From an uncultured Flavobacteriaceae bacterium (lineage in GTDB: Bacteria; Bacteroidota; Bacteroidia; Flavobacteriales; Flavobacteriaceae), in contig CALSLW010000002.1 of NCBI GenBank assembly GCA_943787295.1, positions 586,189-650,188 of the forward strand: 64,000 nucleotides of DNA. Reading direction: 5' to 3'. A program made the position numbers and the translations under genes. Shown here piece after piece: positions 50,044-58,551 of the stretch; within the stretch, counting starts at the first letter, position 1; every line of letters begins with the position of its first letter. The notes beneath the pieces were generated by a model. It saw only the letters and a list, made by a program, of their open reading frames with translations. It was not told the DNA's origin and ran no database searches.

Positions 50044-50293
50044 ATGTTAGCTGCTCAACTCTGAAATAACTTCTGTTAGATTTAACATAAGTTACCCTAT
50101 AATTTTCCTTAGGAAGAAAAAATTAACCCCGATATAAAATCCACTCCGAAAAGGGTTTAGGGGAAAAGTATTTTCTCAGTTAAAAGAAACCTCATCTTTG
50201 AAATACTGATATACTAATCAATTCAGAAGATTTGAAGAGAGTCTATCAAATCTTCTTATTCCTTCATTCTGATACACTTTGATTATTAAACCT

Positions 50294-50476
50294 CTAAACT
50301 GAAGAATCTTCTTTTAAACTTCTTTCCCACTTCAATAACTCCTTCTCAGTGATGTATTTTGAATGAGAGGATACTTCTATCATATTTAATCCTCTGTTTA
50401 TTCTCCAATCTTCTATGGTTACTCTATCCACTCCATAGAGTTCCATTAAATCCTTTTTACTCAATCTTCTTTCCAT
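50294..50476 (-). CDS. Excisionase/MerR-like helix-turn-helix protein (copy 2)
   Basis: MERRLSKKDLMELYGVDRVTIEDWRINRGLNMIEVSSHSKYITEKELLKWERSL. Confidence 0.75.
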   Translation of the reverse strand: MERRLSKKDLMELYGVDRVTIEDWRINRGLNMIEVSSHSKYITEKELLKWERSLKEDSSV

Positions 50477-50651
50477 ATACTTTTATCTCTTCTTTCTCTA
50501 ATAGTTCTTTAAACTTCTTGTTATAGGTTTCTCTATCTCCACTTGTTCTATACTTCTCTAACTTATCTGAGAAATTCTTTACTAAGATGGATTTCTTCTT
50601 TAATAGTTTTACCATATGTCGTGCTTCTTCCTTACTTATATTTTCTATCAT
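50457..50651 (-). CDS. 64-aa charged helical protein (copy 2)
   Basis: MIENISKEEARHMVKLLKKKSILVKNFSDKLEKYRTSGDRETYNKKFKELLEKEEIKVYGKKIE. Confidence 0.75.
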   Translation of the reverse strand: MIENISKEEARHMVKLLKKKSILVKNFSDKLEKYRTSGDRETYNKKFKELLEKEEIKVYGKKIE

Positions 50652-50687
50652 ATTATTTCCTTTCAGATTTAATTAAAAATGTAATAA

Positions 50688-50719
50688 CCTCGTACTTGTA
50701 ATACTATATCAGTTCGAGG
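50688..50719. promoter_or_regulatory. Conserved hairpin upstream of xis-like operon (copy 2)
   Basis: CCTCGTACTTGTAATACTATATCAGTTCGAGG. Confidence 0.6.
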
Positions 50720-51084
50720 TTGATACTCTTTATTTTAAACTTTTAATAATCGTTCAGTATAAATTAGATACACCAAACCCCTTAGAGTTTTCAAACTCTC
50801 TATAAACTTGAATCTTACACTTCTTCTGACCAGTTCATTGTTCCCCATATCAGATTTATAATAAAATCATTTTTGTAACTACCGGTGAAACCTCAACTAT
50901 TATTTATAATCTACTAACCGATGTCTTTCCCACTAACTAACTTTCGCCCCTCATGGGTGAACTCCTCTTTACCCCATGTTGGAGAGAAGGTTACACTTAT
51001 AAGTATAGAAAGTTTTAGAAAACGATAAAAAATGATTGAAAATAGTTCAGAATTAACTTCTGTTAGATTTAACAGAGGTTGTTA

Positions 51085-51141
51085 GTACCCCACCAAATAA
51101 CTTAGTACCCAAAAGGGACTAAAACAGTACCCTGGGGTACT
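51085..51141. repeat. GTACCC iterons and AGTACCC-TG-GGGTACT palindrome (copy 2)
   Basis: GTACCC at 51085, 51105 and 51127; palindrome 51126-51141. Confidence 0.75.
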
Positions 51142-51194
51142 ATAGGTTCATTTATATATACTGTAAATCAGGTAGTTATAAATAGTAATGAGTA

Positions 51195-51208
51195 CAGGTG
51201 GGACCACC
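51195..51208. repeat. attR-like copy of tRNA 3' end
   Basis: CAGGTGGGACCACC is identical to 42039-42052 in the tRNA. Confidence 0.85.
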
Positions 51209-51214
51209 CATAGA

Positions 51215-51258
51215 TAAAGGCGTTAGAAGAGATTTTCTTCTTTCGCCTTTTCTTTTTT
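51215..51258 (+). terminator. Strong hairpin terminator downstream of attR
   Basis: AAAGGCGttAGAAGAgattttTCTTCTttCGCCTTT followed by T-rich run. Confidence 0.8.
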
Positions 51259-51421
51259 GTCCCCAGATTTGTCCCTTGTTTTTTCTCTGTCGATGACTAA
51301 CCCCTGATTTTGTGTAGATCTTTGAAGTATCTTTGAGACTAGTAATACCAATGGTTTGGAGCGTTTTGAACAGAAAACAGACGACTCTCCTTAATATCTG
51401 CTATTGATTAAACTAAAAACT

Positions 51422-51808
51422 ATGGATGTAAGACAACAATGGGCACAATTTTTAGACGCATATGACTGGAACTACTTTATAACTTGTAGAACACCATACA
51501 AGATCTACACTCGCACAGTATCTTCTTGGATAGATAAGCTTTATGGCAACTCTTTAAAAGTAGATAAGGTTTTCTATGTAGCAGAAAGAGATAAAGGAGA
51601 TTACAGTAATAATCATGTTCATATGCTTATTGGTACTAACTCGAGCATAACTTATCCAGAGTTAAGACACGCACTAGGCAATATCAGCGTTGGAGACTAT
51701 CAAGAAGTTTATGATAGAGCATTAGTTTGTAAGTATGTCACAAAGCATATTGATAGAGGAGTTGATTACGAGCTTACTTTCAGGCATAACATTCCTTCAA
51801 ACAAATAA
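51422..51808 (+). CDS. Small HUH endonuclease / rolling-circle Rep-like protein
   Basis: WNYFITCRT (motif 1-like), NNHVHMLIG (HUH), ALVCKYVTKHI (YxxK); ATG at 51422 preferred over the track's TTG. Confidence 0.6.
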   Translation: MDVRQQWAQFLDAYDWNYFITCRTPYKIYTRTVSSWIDKLYGNSLKVDKVFYVAERDKGDYSNNHVHMLIGTNSSITYPELRHALGNISVGDYQEVYDRALVCKYVTKHIDRGVDYELTFRHNIPSNK

Positions 51809-51953
51809 CGCCAAAAACTTCAATTACTTCAGATCATCTTGGTAGGGGCAGGGGTTTTAGAAAACAGTTTTTCTATTGGATAGTGAACGTAAGATTTGAT
51901 ATGTAACCCATTATCTATATCTTAGAAGTATTATTAACCATAAATCAATTAAA

Positions 51954-52706
51954 ATGAAAAAAATATTATTACTTATAGTTTGTTCTGTTTTTTCAATCAG
52001 TTGTGATTCAAATTCAGTTAGCATGACTAACTATGAAAAAAACGTTGGAACAGCAAAGAAGTTTTACCAATCATTTTCAGATAAAAATTTACAAGAAATG
52101 AGAGGTTTTGTAACTGAAGACTATACTTGGTCACCACCACCTACAGGGGTTGATTCACTTGATATTGACACATGGTATCAAGCTATGAAAGGGTTTAATA
52201 GTGCATATGATAACATAGAACTCACTAAGCAACTTTATTTTGCAGGATTAGACGAAAAACAAAAACCAAATGGAGACGTAAGAGTTTATGGGACTTGGAC
52301 ATCACTAAATGCTAAAACCAAAAAGCCAGTTGAGATGGACTATTATGCTGTCCTTTTCTTTAATGATGATGGAAAAATTCACCATCAAACTGAATGGTAT
52401 AATACAACTGATTTAGATAAAAATTCCTTAGTTGATGTGGTTGCTTTAATTCCCTTGAAAAAAGGATATAAAGTTTGGTATAAAGGATTTATGAGTGATA
52501 AAAAAAATAGAGAGCGTTTTTGTGATGAATCTAGAACATTAGTTCAACGAGATGTAAAAAATCCAAATATGGTTTCGGTTTATTTGTTTGATGTAGATAT
52601 GTCAGAACTAGGAGCAATGATGGCAGATCCAAATTTTGAAAAATTTGCTATATCACTAGGTGAGGATTTGGCAAATAAGAAAGTATATATTTTAAAATCA
52701 TTGTAA
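51954..52706 (+). CDS. Lipoprotein with NTF2/SnoaL-like domain
   Basis: FSISCDSNS lipobox; NVGTAKKFYQSFSDKNLQEMRGFVTEDYTWSPPP...MDYYAVLFFNDDGKIHHQTEWYNTTDL. Confidence 0.65.
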   Translation: MKKILLLIVCSVFSISCDSNSVSMTNYEKNVGTAKKFYQSFSDKNLQEMRGFVTEDYTWSPPPTGVDSLDIDTWYQAMKGFNSAYDNIELTKQLYFAGLDEKQKPNGDVRVYGTWTSLNAKTKKPVEMDYYAVLFFNDDGKIHHQTEWYNTTDLDKNSLVDVVALIPLKKGYKVWYKGFMSDKKNRERFCDESRTLVQRDVKNPNMVSVYLFDVDMSELGAMMADPNFEKFAISLGEDLANKKVYILKSL

Positions 52707-52715
52707 AAATCAACT

Positions 52716-52739
52716 AACCCTCCCAAGTGGAGGGTTTTT
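52716..52739 (+). terminator. Rho-independent terminator
   Basis: AACCCTCCcaagtGGAGGGTTTTT. Confidence 0.85.
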
Positions 52740-52818
52740 CTTTAGAAACAGTGGCTGGGTTTTGACATGTATTCCATTCTCTCTACATTAGTAGCTTATT
52801 AACCGTAAATCAATTAAA

Positions 52819-53220
52819 ATGAAATCAAAGTTTATTTTCCCTGTAATTAGTATTATTCAAATTTTCATGGGAGTTGGACTATTATTGGGCGTTTTTTTAG
52901 ATCCAGTAGGACTTATGCAGCCCTTTTTTAAAGGTGAAATATCTGCTGATTTAATTTTCTTTTCGCAGGGAATAATTGATGTTACTGCAATGCATATGAT
53001 TGGAGTAGGTCTATTTATTTTTTCTTTATGGAGGTTAAAATTTGATAATGAGTCAAACAAAAAAATATTCTTGGCTTATTCTGTATTTGCAGGCACAGTC
53101 TTACTAGTGGCTCTTTTTAATCACCTATTTAGAGGTGGGGGGCCACCGATTCCTATTTTAATTCTCATAGTATCAGCTACAGCATTAGGATTATACGGCT
53201 CAAGAAAAGCGATTGATTAG
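52819..53220 (+). CDS. Small four-TM membrane protein (unknown function)
   Basis: Multiple hydrophobic segments; intact ORF with leader. Confidence 0.65.
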   Translation: MKSKFIFPVISIIQIFMGVGLLLGVFLDPVGLMQPFFKGEISADLIFFSQGIIDVTAMHMIGVGLFIFSLWRLKFDNESNKKIFLAYSVFAGTVLLVALFNHLFRGGGPPIPILILIVSATALGLYGSRKAID

Positions 53221-53260
53221 GTTGTATGCATAACATTTACGTTAACGTAAGTATTTTATT

Positions 53261-53285
53261 AACCCTCCTAATCGGAGGGTTTTTA
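53261..53285 (+). terminator. Rho-independent terminator
   Basis: AACCCTCCtaatcGGAGGGTTTTTA. Confidence 0.85.
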
Positions 53286-53458
53286 TTATTGACTAAAGCG
53301 TATAATTAAAAAATCTAAAAACTTTCTAACCTATCTGATTACCTGACGGTGGGGTGGGTTTTGCAGAATGGTTTTTTCTCATAATCTGCTGCGTAAGATT
53401 AGATATGTAATCTAATCTTTCTATCTTGATAGCATTATTCATTACTAATCTATTAACA

Positions 53459-54517
53459 ATGAAGAAAAGCTTTTTTACGATATTAATTTTTTCATCATTC
53501 TTGTTGTTTGCACATGATGACTCCGAGATATTCAATCTTGATAATTTTAAACTTGAAAGCGGAGTGACCCTGCCAAATGCAAAACTTTCTTACGTAACCC
53601 ACGGTAAATTGAATGAAAGAAAAGATAATCTTATTCTGGTACCATCAGCATATCTAGGTGATCACCATGGATTTGATTACCTTATAAAGCCTGGTAAAGC
53701 ATTAGATCCTGAAAAATATTTCATTGTCGCAACAGATATGTTTCAAAATGGACTTTCAAGTTCTCCAAGTAATACTGAATCACCATATAATGGTCCAAAT
53801 TTTCCATTAATTAACATAAGAGATAATGTTAATGCAGGTTACAGGTTAATCACAGAAGTTTTTAAAGTAAAAAAAATTAAAGCTGTTGTAGGTTTTTCTA
53901 TGGGTGCACAACAAGCCTTTCAGTGGGGTGTTAGTTATCCAAAATTTACACAAAAAATTGTTGGTATTGCTGGATCAGCAGTTGAATATCCTCATGGTAA
54001 AGTTAGGCTTGAAGGTTTTATTTCTGCAATAGAAGCAGATTCATCATTTAAAAATGGAAATTATACCACACAACCTGAAAAAGGACTAAGAGCTGGAGGT
54101 GCTCATTGGTCAAGTTGGGGTTGGTCTCAAGAATGGTTCCGCAAAGAGCTGTATAAAGAAATGGGGCTAGAAAATATTGATGAGGTAATTAATTGGTTTG
54201 AAGAATTTGTGTTAACATGGGATGCAAATAACCTAATAGCTTTAGCTAGAACTTGGCAAAATAATAATATAGGAAATACACCTGGATTTAAAGGTGATTA
54301 TAAAAAAGCTCTTGGATCAATTAAAGCAGATGTGTTATATATGCCAAGTGAGACAGATATGTATTTTCATATTGATGCTTTAAAAAATGAAGCAAAATTT
54401 ATTCCTAAAGTTAATCTCAAAATAATTCCATCTTTATGGGGTCATATAGCTGGAGCTGGTTTTGCTAAAGAAGATGCTGATTTTATAAATAAACAAATCA
54501 TAGAGTTCTTTAAATAA
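53459..54517 (+). CDS. MetX/homoserine acetyltransferase-like alpha/beta hydrolase with signal peptide
   Basis: MKKSFFTILIFSSFLLFAHDD signal; LSYVTHGKLNERKDNLILVPSAYLGDHHG; AVVGFSMGAQQAFQWGVSYP nucleophile elbow. Confidence 0.82.
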   Translation: MKKSFFTILIFSSFLLFAHDDSEIFNLDNFKLESGVTLPNAKLSYVTHGKLNERKDNLILVPSAYLGDHHGFDYLIKPGKALDPEKYFIVATDMFQNGLSSSPSNTESPYNGPNFPLINIRDNVNAGYRLITEVFKVKKIKAVVGFSMGAQQAFQWGVSYPKFTQKIVGIAGSAVEYPHGKVRLEGFISAIEADSSFKNGNYTTQPEKGLRAGGAHWSSWGWSQEWFRKELYKEMGLENIDEVINWFEEFVLTWDANNLIALARTWQNNNIGNTPGFKGDYKKALGSIKADVLYMPSETDMYFHIDALKNEAKFIPKVNLKIIPSLWGHIAGAGFAKEDADFINKQIIEFFK

Positions 54518-54603
54518 TCCAATTTTAAATTAGTAGAGGTGAGTTTTACAGAACGGTTTTTTTAAGAATCAATTGGGTGTATATTTAGATATTACCCAAA
54601 TTC

Positions 54604-54681
54604 AAAAAGCGTCCAAAAACAGCTAAAAATGACCAAAAATGAGTCAAAATTGATCAAATATGGCCAAAAAGTACCAAAAAA
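54604..54681. repeat. Helically phased A-tract array (8 tracts)
   Basis: A-tract starts at 54604, 54615, 54625, 54635, 54646, 54656, 54666 and 54676 (steps 11,10,10,11,10,10,10). Confidence 0.8.
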
Positions 54682-55023
54682 TGGTATTTTTTGATATTGA
54701 TTGGAGGCTGGGGTTTCTAAAATCACTTTTCTTTATCATCCATAACACACAGAATAGTATATAGCCCCAACATTTTAAGTATGAAATATTTTCGCAAGTT
54801 TGGGCACAATTGAAATCCACTAAAAGCTTATATTTTTCCTGGTCTTAGGGGTATTTGCGATGGAGTAAAGCGGGGTGTTATGTTTGAGGTGTTGGAAGTA
54901 TGATGTGTATTTAACCTAAACTTTATTACATTTACTTTGAGTAAAGAATAAATTAGTAAATATTAGTAATCTTTATTCTTCTATGATTGGACTTGTGTGC
55001 AAATAGTATGCAAGTGAAAAAAC

Positions 55024-55060
55024 AACAAAGGGACTACATTGCTGTAATCCCTTTGTTTTT
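55024..55060. terminator. Bidirectional hairpin terminator
   Basis: AACAAAGGGAcTACAttgcTGTAaTCCCTTTGTTTTT. Confidence 0.8.
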
Positions 55061-55063
55061 CAG

Positions 55064-55095
55064 TGACCTCGGCAGGATTCAAACCTGCAACCTTT
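55064..55095 (-). pseudogene. tRNA 3'-half fragment (variable loop, T-arm, acceptor 3' strand)
   Basis: Reverse complement AAAGGTT GCAGG TTTGAAT CCTGC CGAGGTCA; perfect T-arm, but D/anticodon arms absent (AT-rich DNA instead). Confidence 0.7.
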
Positions 55096-55190
55096 GTATT
55101 TGTAATAAGCAATTTTAATCTTTGTAATATAATTAATCAGTTTATAACATATAATCTATTATCAAAAATCGACAAAGACGTCTTAAGTTT

Positions 55191-55706
55191 ATGATTATGG
55201 ATAGATTAAATTTCATTCAAAAGTTCAGTTCCTTCTTAGGAATATCAATTGTTTCGACTACACTATTAGAGTCTTGTACTTCTAATCCTGAGGAAGAGGA
55301 AATTGTTTTAACCGAAGAAGAAATTCTTTATAATTCCTTAAAGGAAAAAACGAGTGAACATGGTAAGTTTTTAGATGGAAGAATACTCTATATAGATGTA
55401 ACCCACGAAGATTTTTCTGATTTAAATACAGTCGGGGAATTTATTAATGATTCTGACAATTATATTCTAATCCTTCGCAAGACAGAAGATGTTTTTCAGG
55501 TTTTCAGTAACTGTTGTCCCCATTTAGGAACAACTAATCAATGGTCTTACAATCAAGGATCGTTTCGATGTGCCAATCATGGGAATTCTTATGGTACAGG
55601 AACTCAAAATATCGCTCGTTGTGGATCTAGAAGTACTTCTGGTAATTTAAAACAATACCAAACAATGATCAATCAGGATATCTTAACCATTGATTTCGAT
55701 TCTTAA
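55191..55706 (+). CDS. Rieske [2Fe-2S] domain protein
   Basis: NCCPHLGTTNQWSYNQGSFRCANHGNSYGTG (C-x-H ... C-x2-H). Confidence 0.8.
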   Translation: MIMDRLNFIQKFSSFLGISIVSTTLLESCTSNPEEEEIVLTEEEILYNSLKEKTSEHGKFLDGRILYIDVTHEDFSDLNTVGEFINDSDNYILILRKTEDVFQVFSNCCPHLGTTNQWSYNQGSFRCANHGNSYGTGTQNIARCGSRSTSGNLKQYQTMINQDILTIDFDS

Positions 55707-56443
55707 TTTACTTGAAAGGAATATACAATCGTAAAAGAACTACTTGTTTGATCAGATGTTTTTACTCTCCAGTAATAAGTGTTTCCACTCTCTACGTTAA
55801 CACTTAGACTTGATTCTGTCAAACTTGTATGATCACTAGAAGGGGATTGTAACCCATCCACTGAATCAAAATAAACCGTATAGGTCAACTCATCTCCTTG
55901 ATCTGGATCATTTCCTTCCCAGTCTAATAAAACAGTCCCATCAGATGGATTTACCGTAGAACCAGAAGAGGGACTTATAATTGTTGCGGAAAAAGGTACG
56001 TGATTTTCCTCTCCTTCACCTTCTAAATAAAATTGCCAAGTATCTGAGTTGGTTGTTACATTAGATACGTTAGACTTTGAAACCACTCTCCAACTATAGG
56101 AAACTCCTTTGGTCAATCCAACTTGTTTAGAAGTCGCTGATATTCCTGATTCTGTTTGTGAAGCATTCGTGTCTTGATTTATAATAATCAAATCATAAGC
56201 ATCAGTATCTGTTGATCCCTGCCAAGAGAAATTCACCAAACTCGTTTGATCACTTTGTTCTACTCCATCGTAACAAACCTCGTTATTACTCGGTGTACTT
56301 AAGGAAGATTTACCGGGATTAGGCACTGTTGGTGTTGGTGTAGTTACAACAGGAGGTGATGTTGTACCACCCCCATCATCTCCTTTACTACAACTAACAA
56401 ACAATACTCCTATAAAACTTAAAATTAAAAGACACTTTTTCAT
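55703..56443 (-). CDS. Lipoprotein with two fibronectin type III-like domains
   Basis: VLFVSCSKGDDGG lipobox; VNFSWQGSTDTDAYDLII...VSYSWRVVSKSN and VLLDWEGNDPDQGDELTYTVYFDS...NTYYWRVKTSD. Confidence 0.75.
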   Translation of the reverse strand: MKKCLLILSFIGVLFVSCSKGDDGGGTTSPPVVTTPTPTVPNPGKSSLSTPSNNEVCYDGVEQSDQTSLVNFSWQGSTDTDAYDLIIINQDTNASQTESGISATSKQVGLTKGVSYSWRVVSKSNVSNVTTNSDTWQFYLEGEGEENHVPFSATIISPSSGSTVNPSDGTVLLDWEGNDPDQGDELTYTVYFDSVDGLQSPSSDHTSLTESSLSVNVESGNTYYWRVKTSDQTSSSFTIVYSFQVN

Positions 56444-58551
56444 TATTTCTTCTGAATTTTAAATGTTTGGTCGACAGTCTTCCCTTTTACCTTAAATAAA
56501 TAAATGTCCTGACTCAAGGAGGAAACATCAATTTGTACCCTACGAGAAGACGAAATGGATTTTTTCAAAGTTTTGATTAAAACACCAGTTCTTGAATGTA
56601 TACCTATACTTGTTTCAACATCTTTTCCTGGAATTACAAGATTTAATTCATCAACCATTGGATTAGGATAGAACTCCACCTTTTCTGAAATAAAAACCTC
56701 CTCTTCATGAACTCCTTGACAATCTTGAGGAGTGCTTATTTTAACTTTATTGTATCCTGGGTTAAGTTTTATCTTAAAACGCTGACTCTTTTCTACCCTA
56801 ATTTCATCATTAACTTCAATTAAATACATCTCTGAACCAGAAGCTTTCACTGAAATTGTTTTGTCCTTATAATCAACAGAAGTTTTAGCAGAATATTCTC
56901 CGGGTTCGATAATCCCTATTTCATAGGTCTGAAGATAATTTTCCTCTCCTTGAACAGTAATGTTTAAAGTATAGGTCCCCACAGCTAAATCTGCTATTTG
57001 GACTTGATGTGAGTTTTCTGAATTTAAAAGATAGGACGCATTAGTCTCTGGAATAGCAACAGTATAAACATGACTTGTGTTTTGAACAGAGACATTAATT
57101 TGTCCATTGGTTTTTCCTGCACAACTCACTCCATTACTTTGGATGGAGTAATTATCTGGTGGTAAGGAGAAAATCGCACAACCCGTGGTGTCCACAAGGG
57201 TGCCTAAGGGAGTAGAATCACATTGATCCTGATCATCACTCACTCCGTCACCATCACTGTCGATGTAACGGGATTGAATGATTGGTATTTGATCAAACTC
57301 TTTAAAAAGAGCGTTTTTTGCAGTCTCTTGATTTCCTCCTAACCACTGTTTTATAACTGAAAAATATATCTGTCTAAAATCAAATTCTGAAGACAAATTA
57401 TCTTGCCAAACTGCGTTCTGAGGAATATTCGGATTTTCTCCAGAAATATTAAAGTCTACTTTATTTCCAAAAACAAATAATGGAGCAGCCGTGCCATGAT
57501 CTGTTCCATTTGATCCATTAGAAGTAATCGTTCTTCCAAATTCTGAAAAAGTCATTACTAATACATCTTCAGATTGAGCATTCTTATCTAAATCATCAAA
57601 TAAAGATCCTATAGAATTATTTAAATCTTTCATTAAATTAGAATGTTCTCCTTTGGTTGTGTCATTTGTTAAAATTTGATTATCGTGGGTGTCAAAACCT
57701 CCAATGCTTGCTATATAAATTTTTGACTCTAATCCTCCTTTAATTAAGCTTGAAGCAACCTTAAGTTGATTTCCAAGATCAGATGGTGGATAATTATTAT
57801 AATTATTCCCTTTTTCAAAACAATCTTTCAAAATTGCACCATATTGGTTTGATTGTCTTGAAATAATTTGAATAAACTTCAACTTTTTACCGATAGGATC
57901 CTCTGGATACGAATTATCAAAATCACCCAATATTTGATTGTAATTCCAGGGTTGATTAGAGGTGTAACTTGTTACACTTTTTAAACCTGTGGTAAGTAAT
58001 GAAGAACTATTTAATTCAACTGCAAGAGGATGAGGAAAGTCATTAGTTGGATATTCCTCTGGATAAGAAGGATGTAAATCCTCTAAATACCTTCCAATCC
58101 ATCCACTGGTTAGGTACTGATCAGAATCAGAAGCTGATTGCCAGATATCCATTGACCTAAAATGAGAAAAATCAGGGGTATCATATCCCACATTTTGAAT
58201 AATTTTCATTCTATTTTCATCGAAAAGAGTTTTAAATCTAGTCAGTTCAGGGTGTAGCCCTAAATCATTTGTTCCTAAATCAATAATTCTATTTTCGGGT
58301 AATATTACGTGGGGTCTAGCATTAACTAAATTCGAATATTGATCCATTGGAATCAATGTATTCAATCCATCGTTTCCTCCATCTAATCTTATTAATATTA
58401 GTTTCTTCGTTGAATTAGAATTATATAACAACTCTTGAAATTCAAGATTTGCAAATCCCATTGAATTATATATCATTGGGACTGCAGCTACATGAGCTAG
58501 GTTATGTAAAAAATCTCTTCTTTTCATATTAGTATAGGTTGTATTCTCCAA
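56443..58551 (-). CDS. DUF1501 family protein with TSP3 repeat and T9SS type A C-terminal sorting domain
   Basis: RRDFLHNLAHVAAVPMI; LILIRLDGGNDGLNTLIPMDQY; VMTFSEFGRTITSNGSNGTDHGTAAPLFVFG; FYPNPMVDELNL...QTFKIQKK. Confidence 0.92.
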   Translation of the reverse strand: MENTTYTNMKRRDFLHNLAHVAAVPMIYNSMGFANLEFQELLYNSNSTKKLILIRLDGGNDGLNTLIPMDQYSNLVNARPHVILPENRIIDLGTNDLGLHPELTRFKTLFDENRMKIIQNVGYDTPDFSHFRSMDIWQSASDSDQYLTSGWIGRYLEDLHPSYPEEYPTNDFPHPLAVELNSSSLLTTGLKSVTSYTSNQPWNYNQILGDFDNSYPEDPIGKKLKFIQIISRQSNQYGAILKDCFEKGNNYNNYPPSDLGNQLKVASSLIKGGLESKIYIASIGGFDTHDNQILTNDTTKGEHSNLMKDLNNSIGSLFDDLDKNAQSEDVLVMTFSEFGRTITSNGSNGTDHGTAAPLFVFGNKVDFNISGENPNIPQNAVWQDNLSSEFDFRQIYFSVIKQWLGGNQETAKNALFKEFDQIPIIQSRYIDSDGDGVSDDQDQCDSTPLGTLVDTTGCAIFSLPPDNYSIQSNGVSCAGKTNGQINVSVQNTSHVYTVAIPETNASYLLNSENSHQVQIADLAVGTYTLNITVQGEENYLQTYEIGIIEPGEYSAKTSVDYKDKTISVKASGSEMYLIEVNDEIRVEKSQRFKIKLNPGYNKVKISTPQDCQGVHEEEVFISEKVEFYPNPMVDELNLVIPGKDVETSIGIHSRTGVLIKTLKKSISSSRRVQIDVSSLSQDIYLFKVKGKTVDQTFKIQKK

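Noticed and set aside
51809-54900. True integron
   Set aside because: No tyrosine-type integron integrase and no verified attC sites visible; only the recurrent block is reported.
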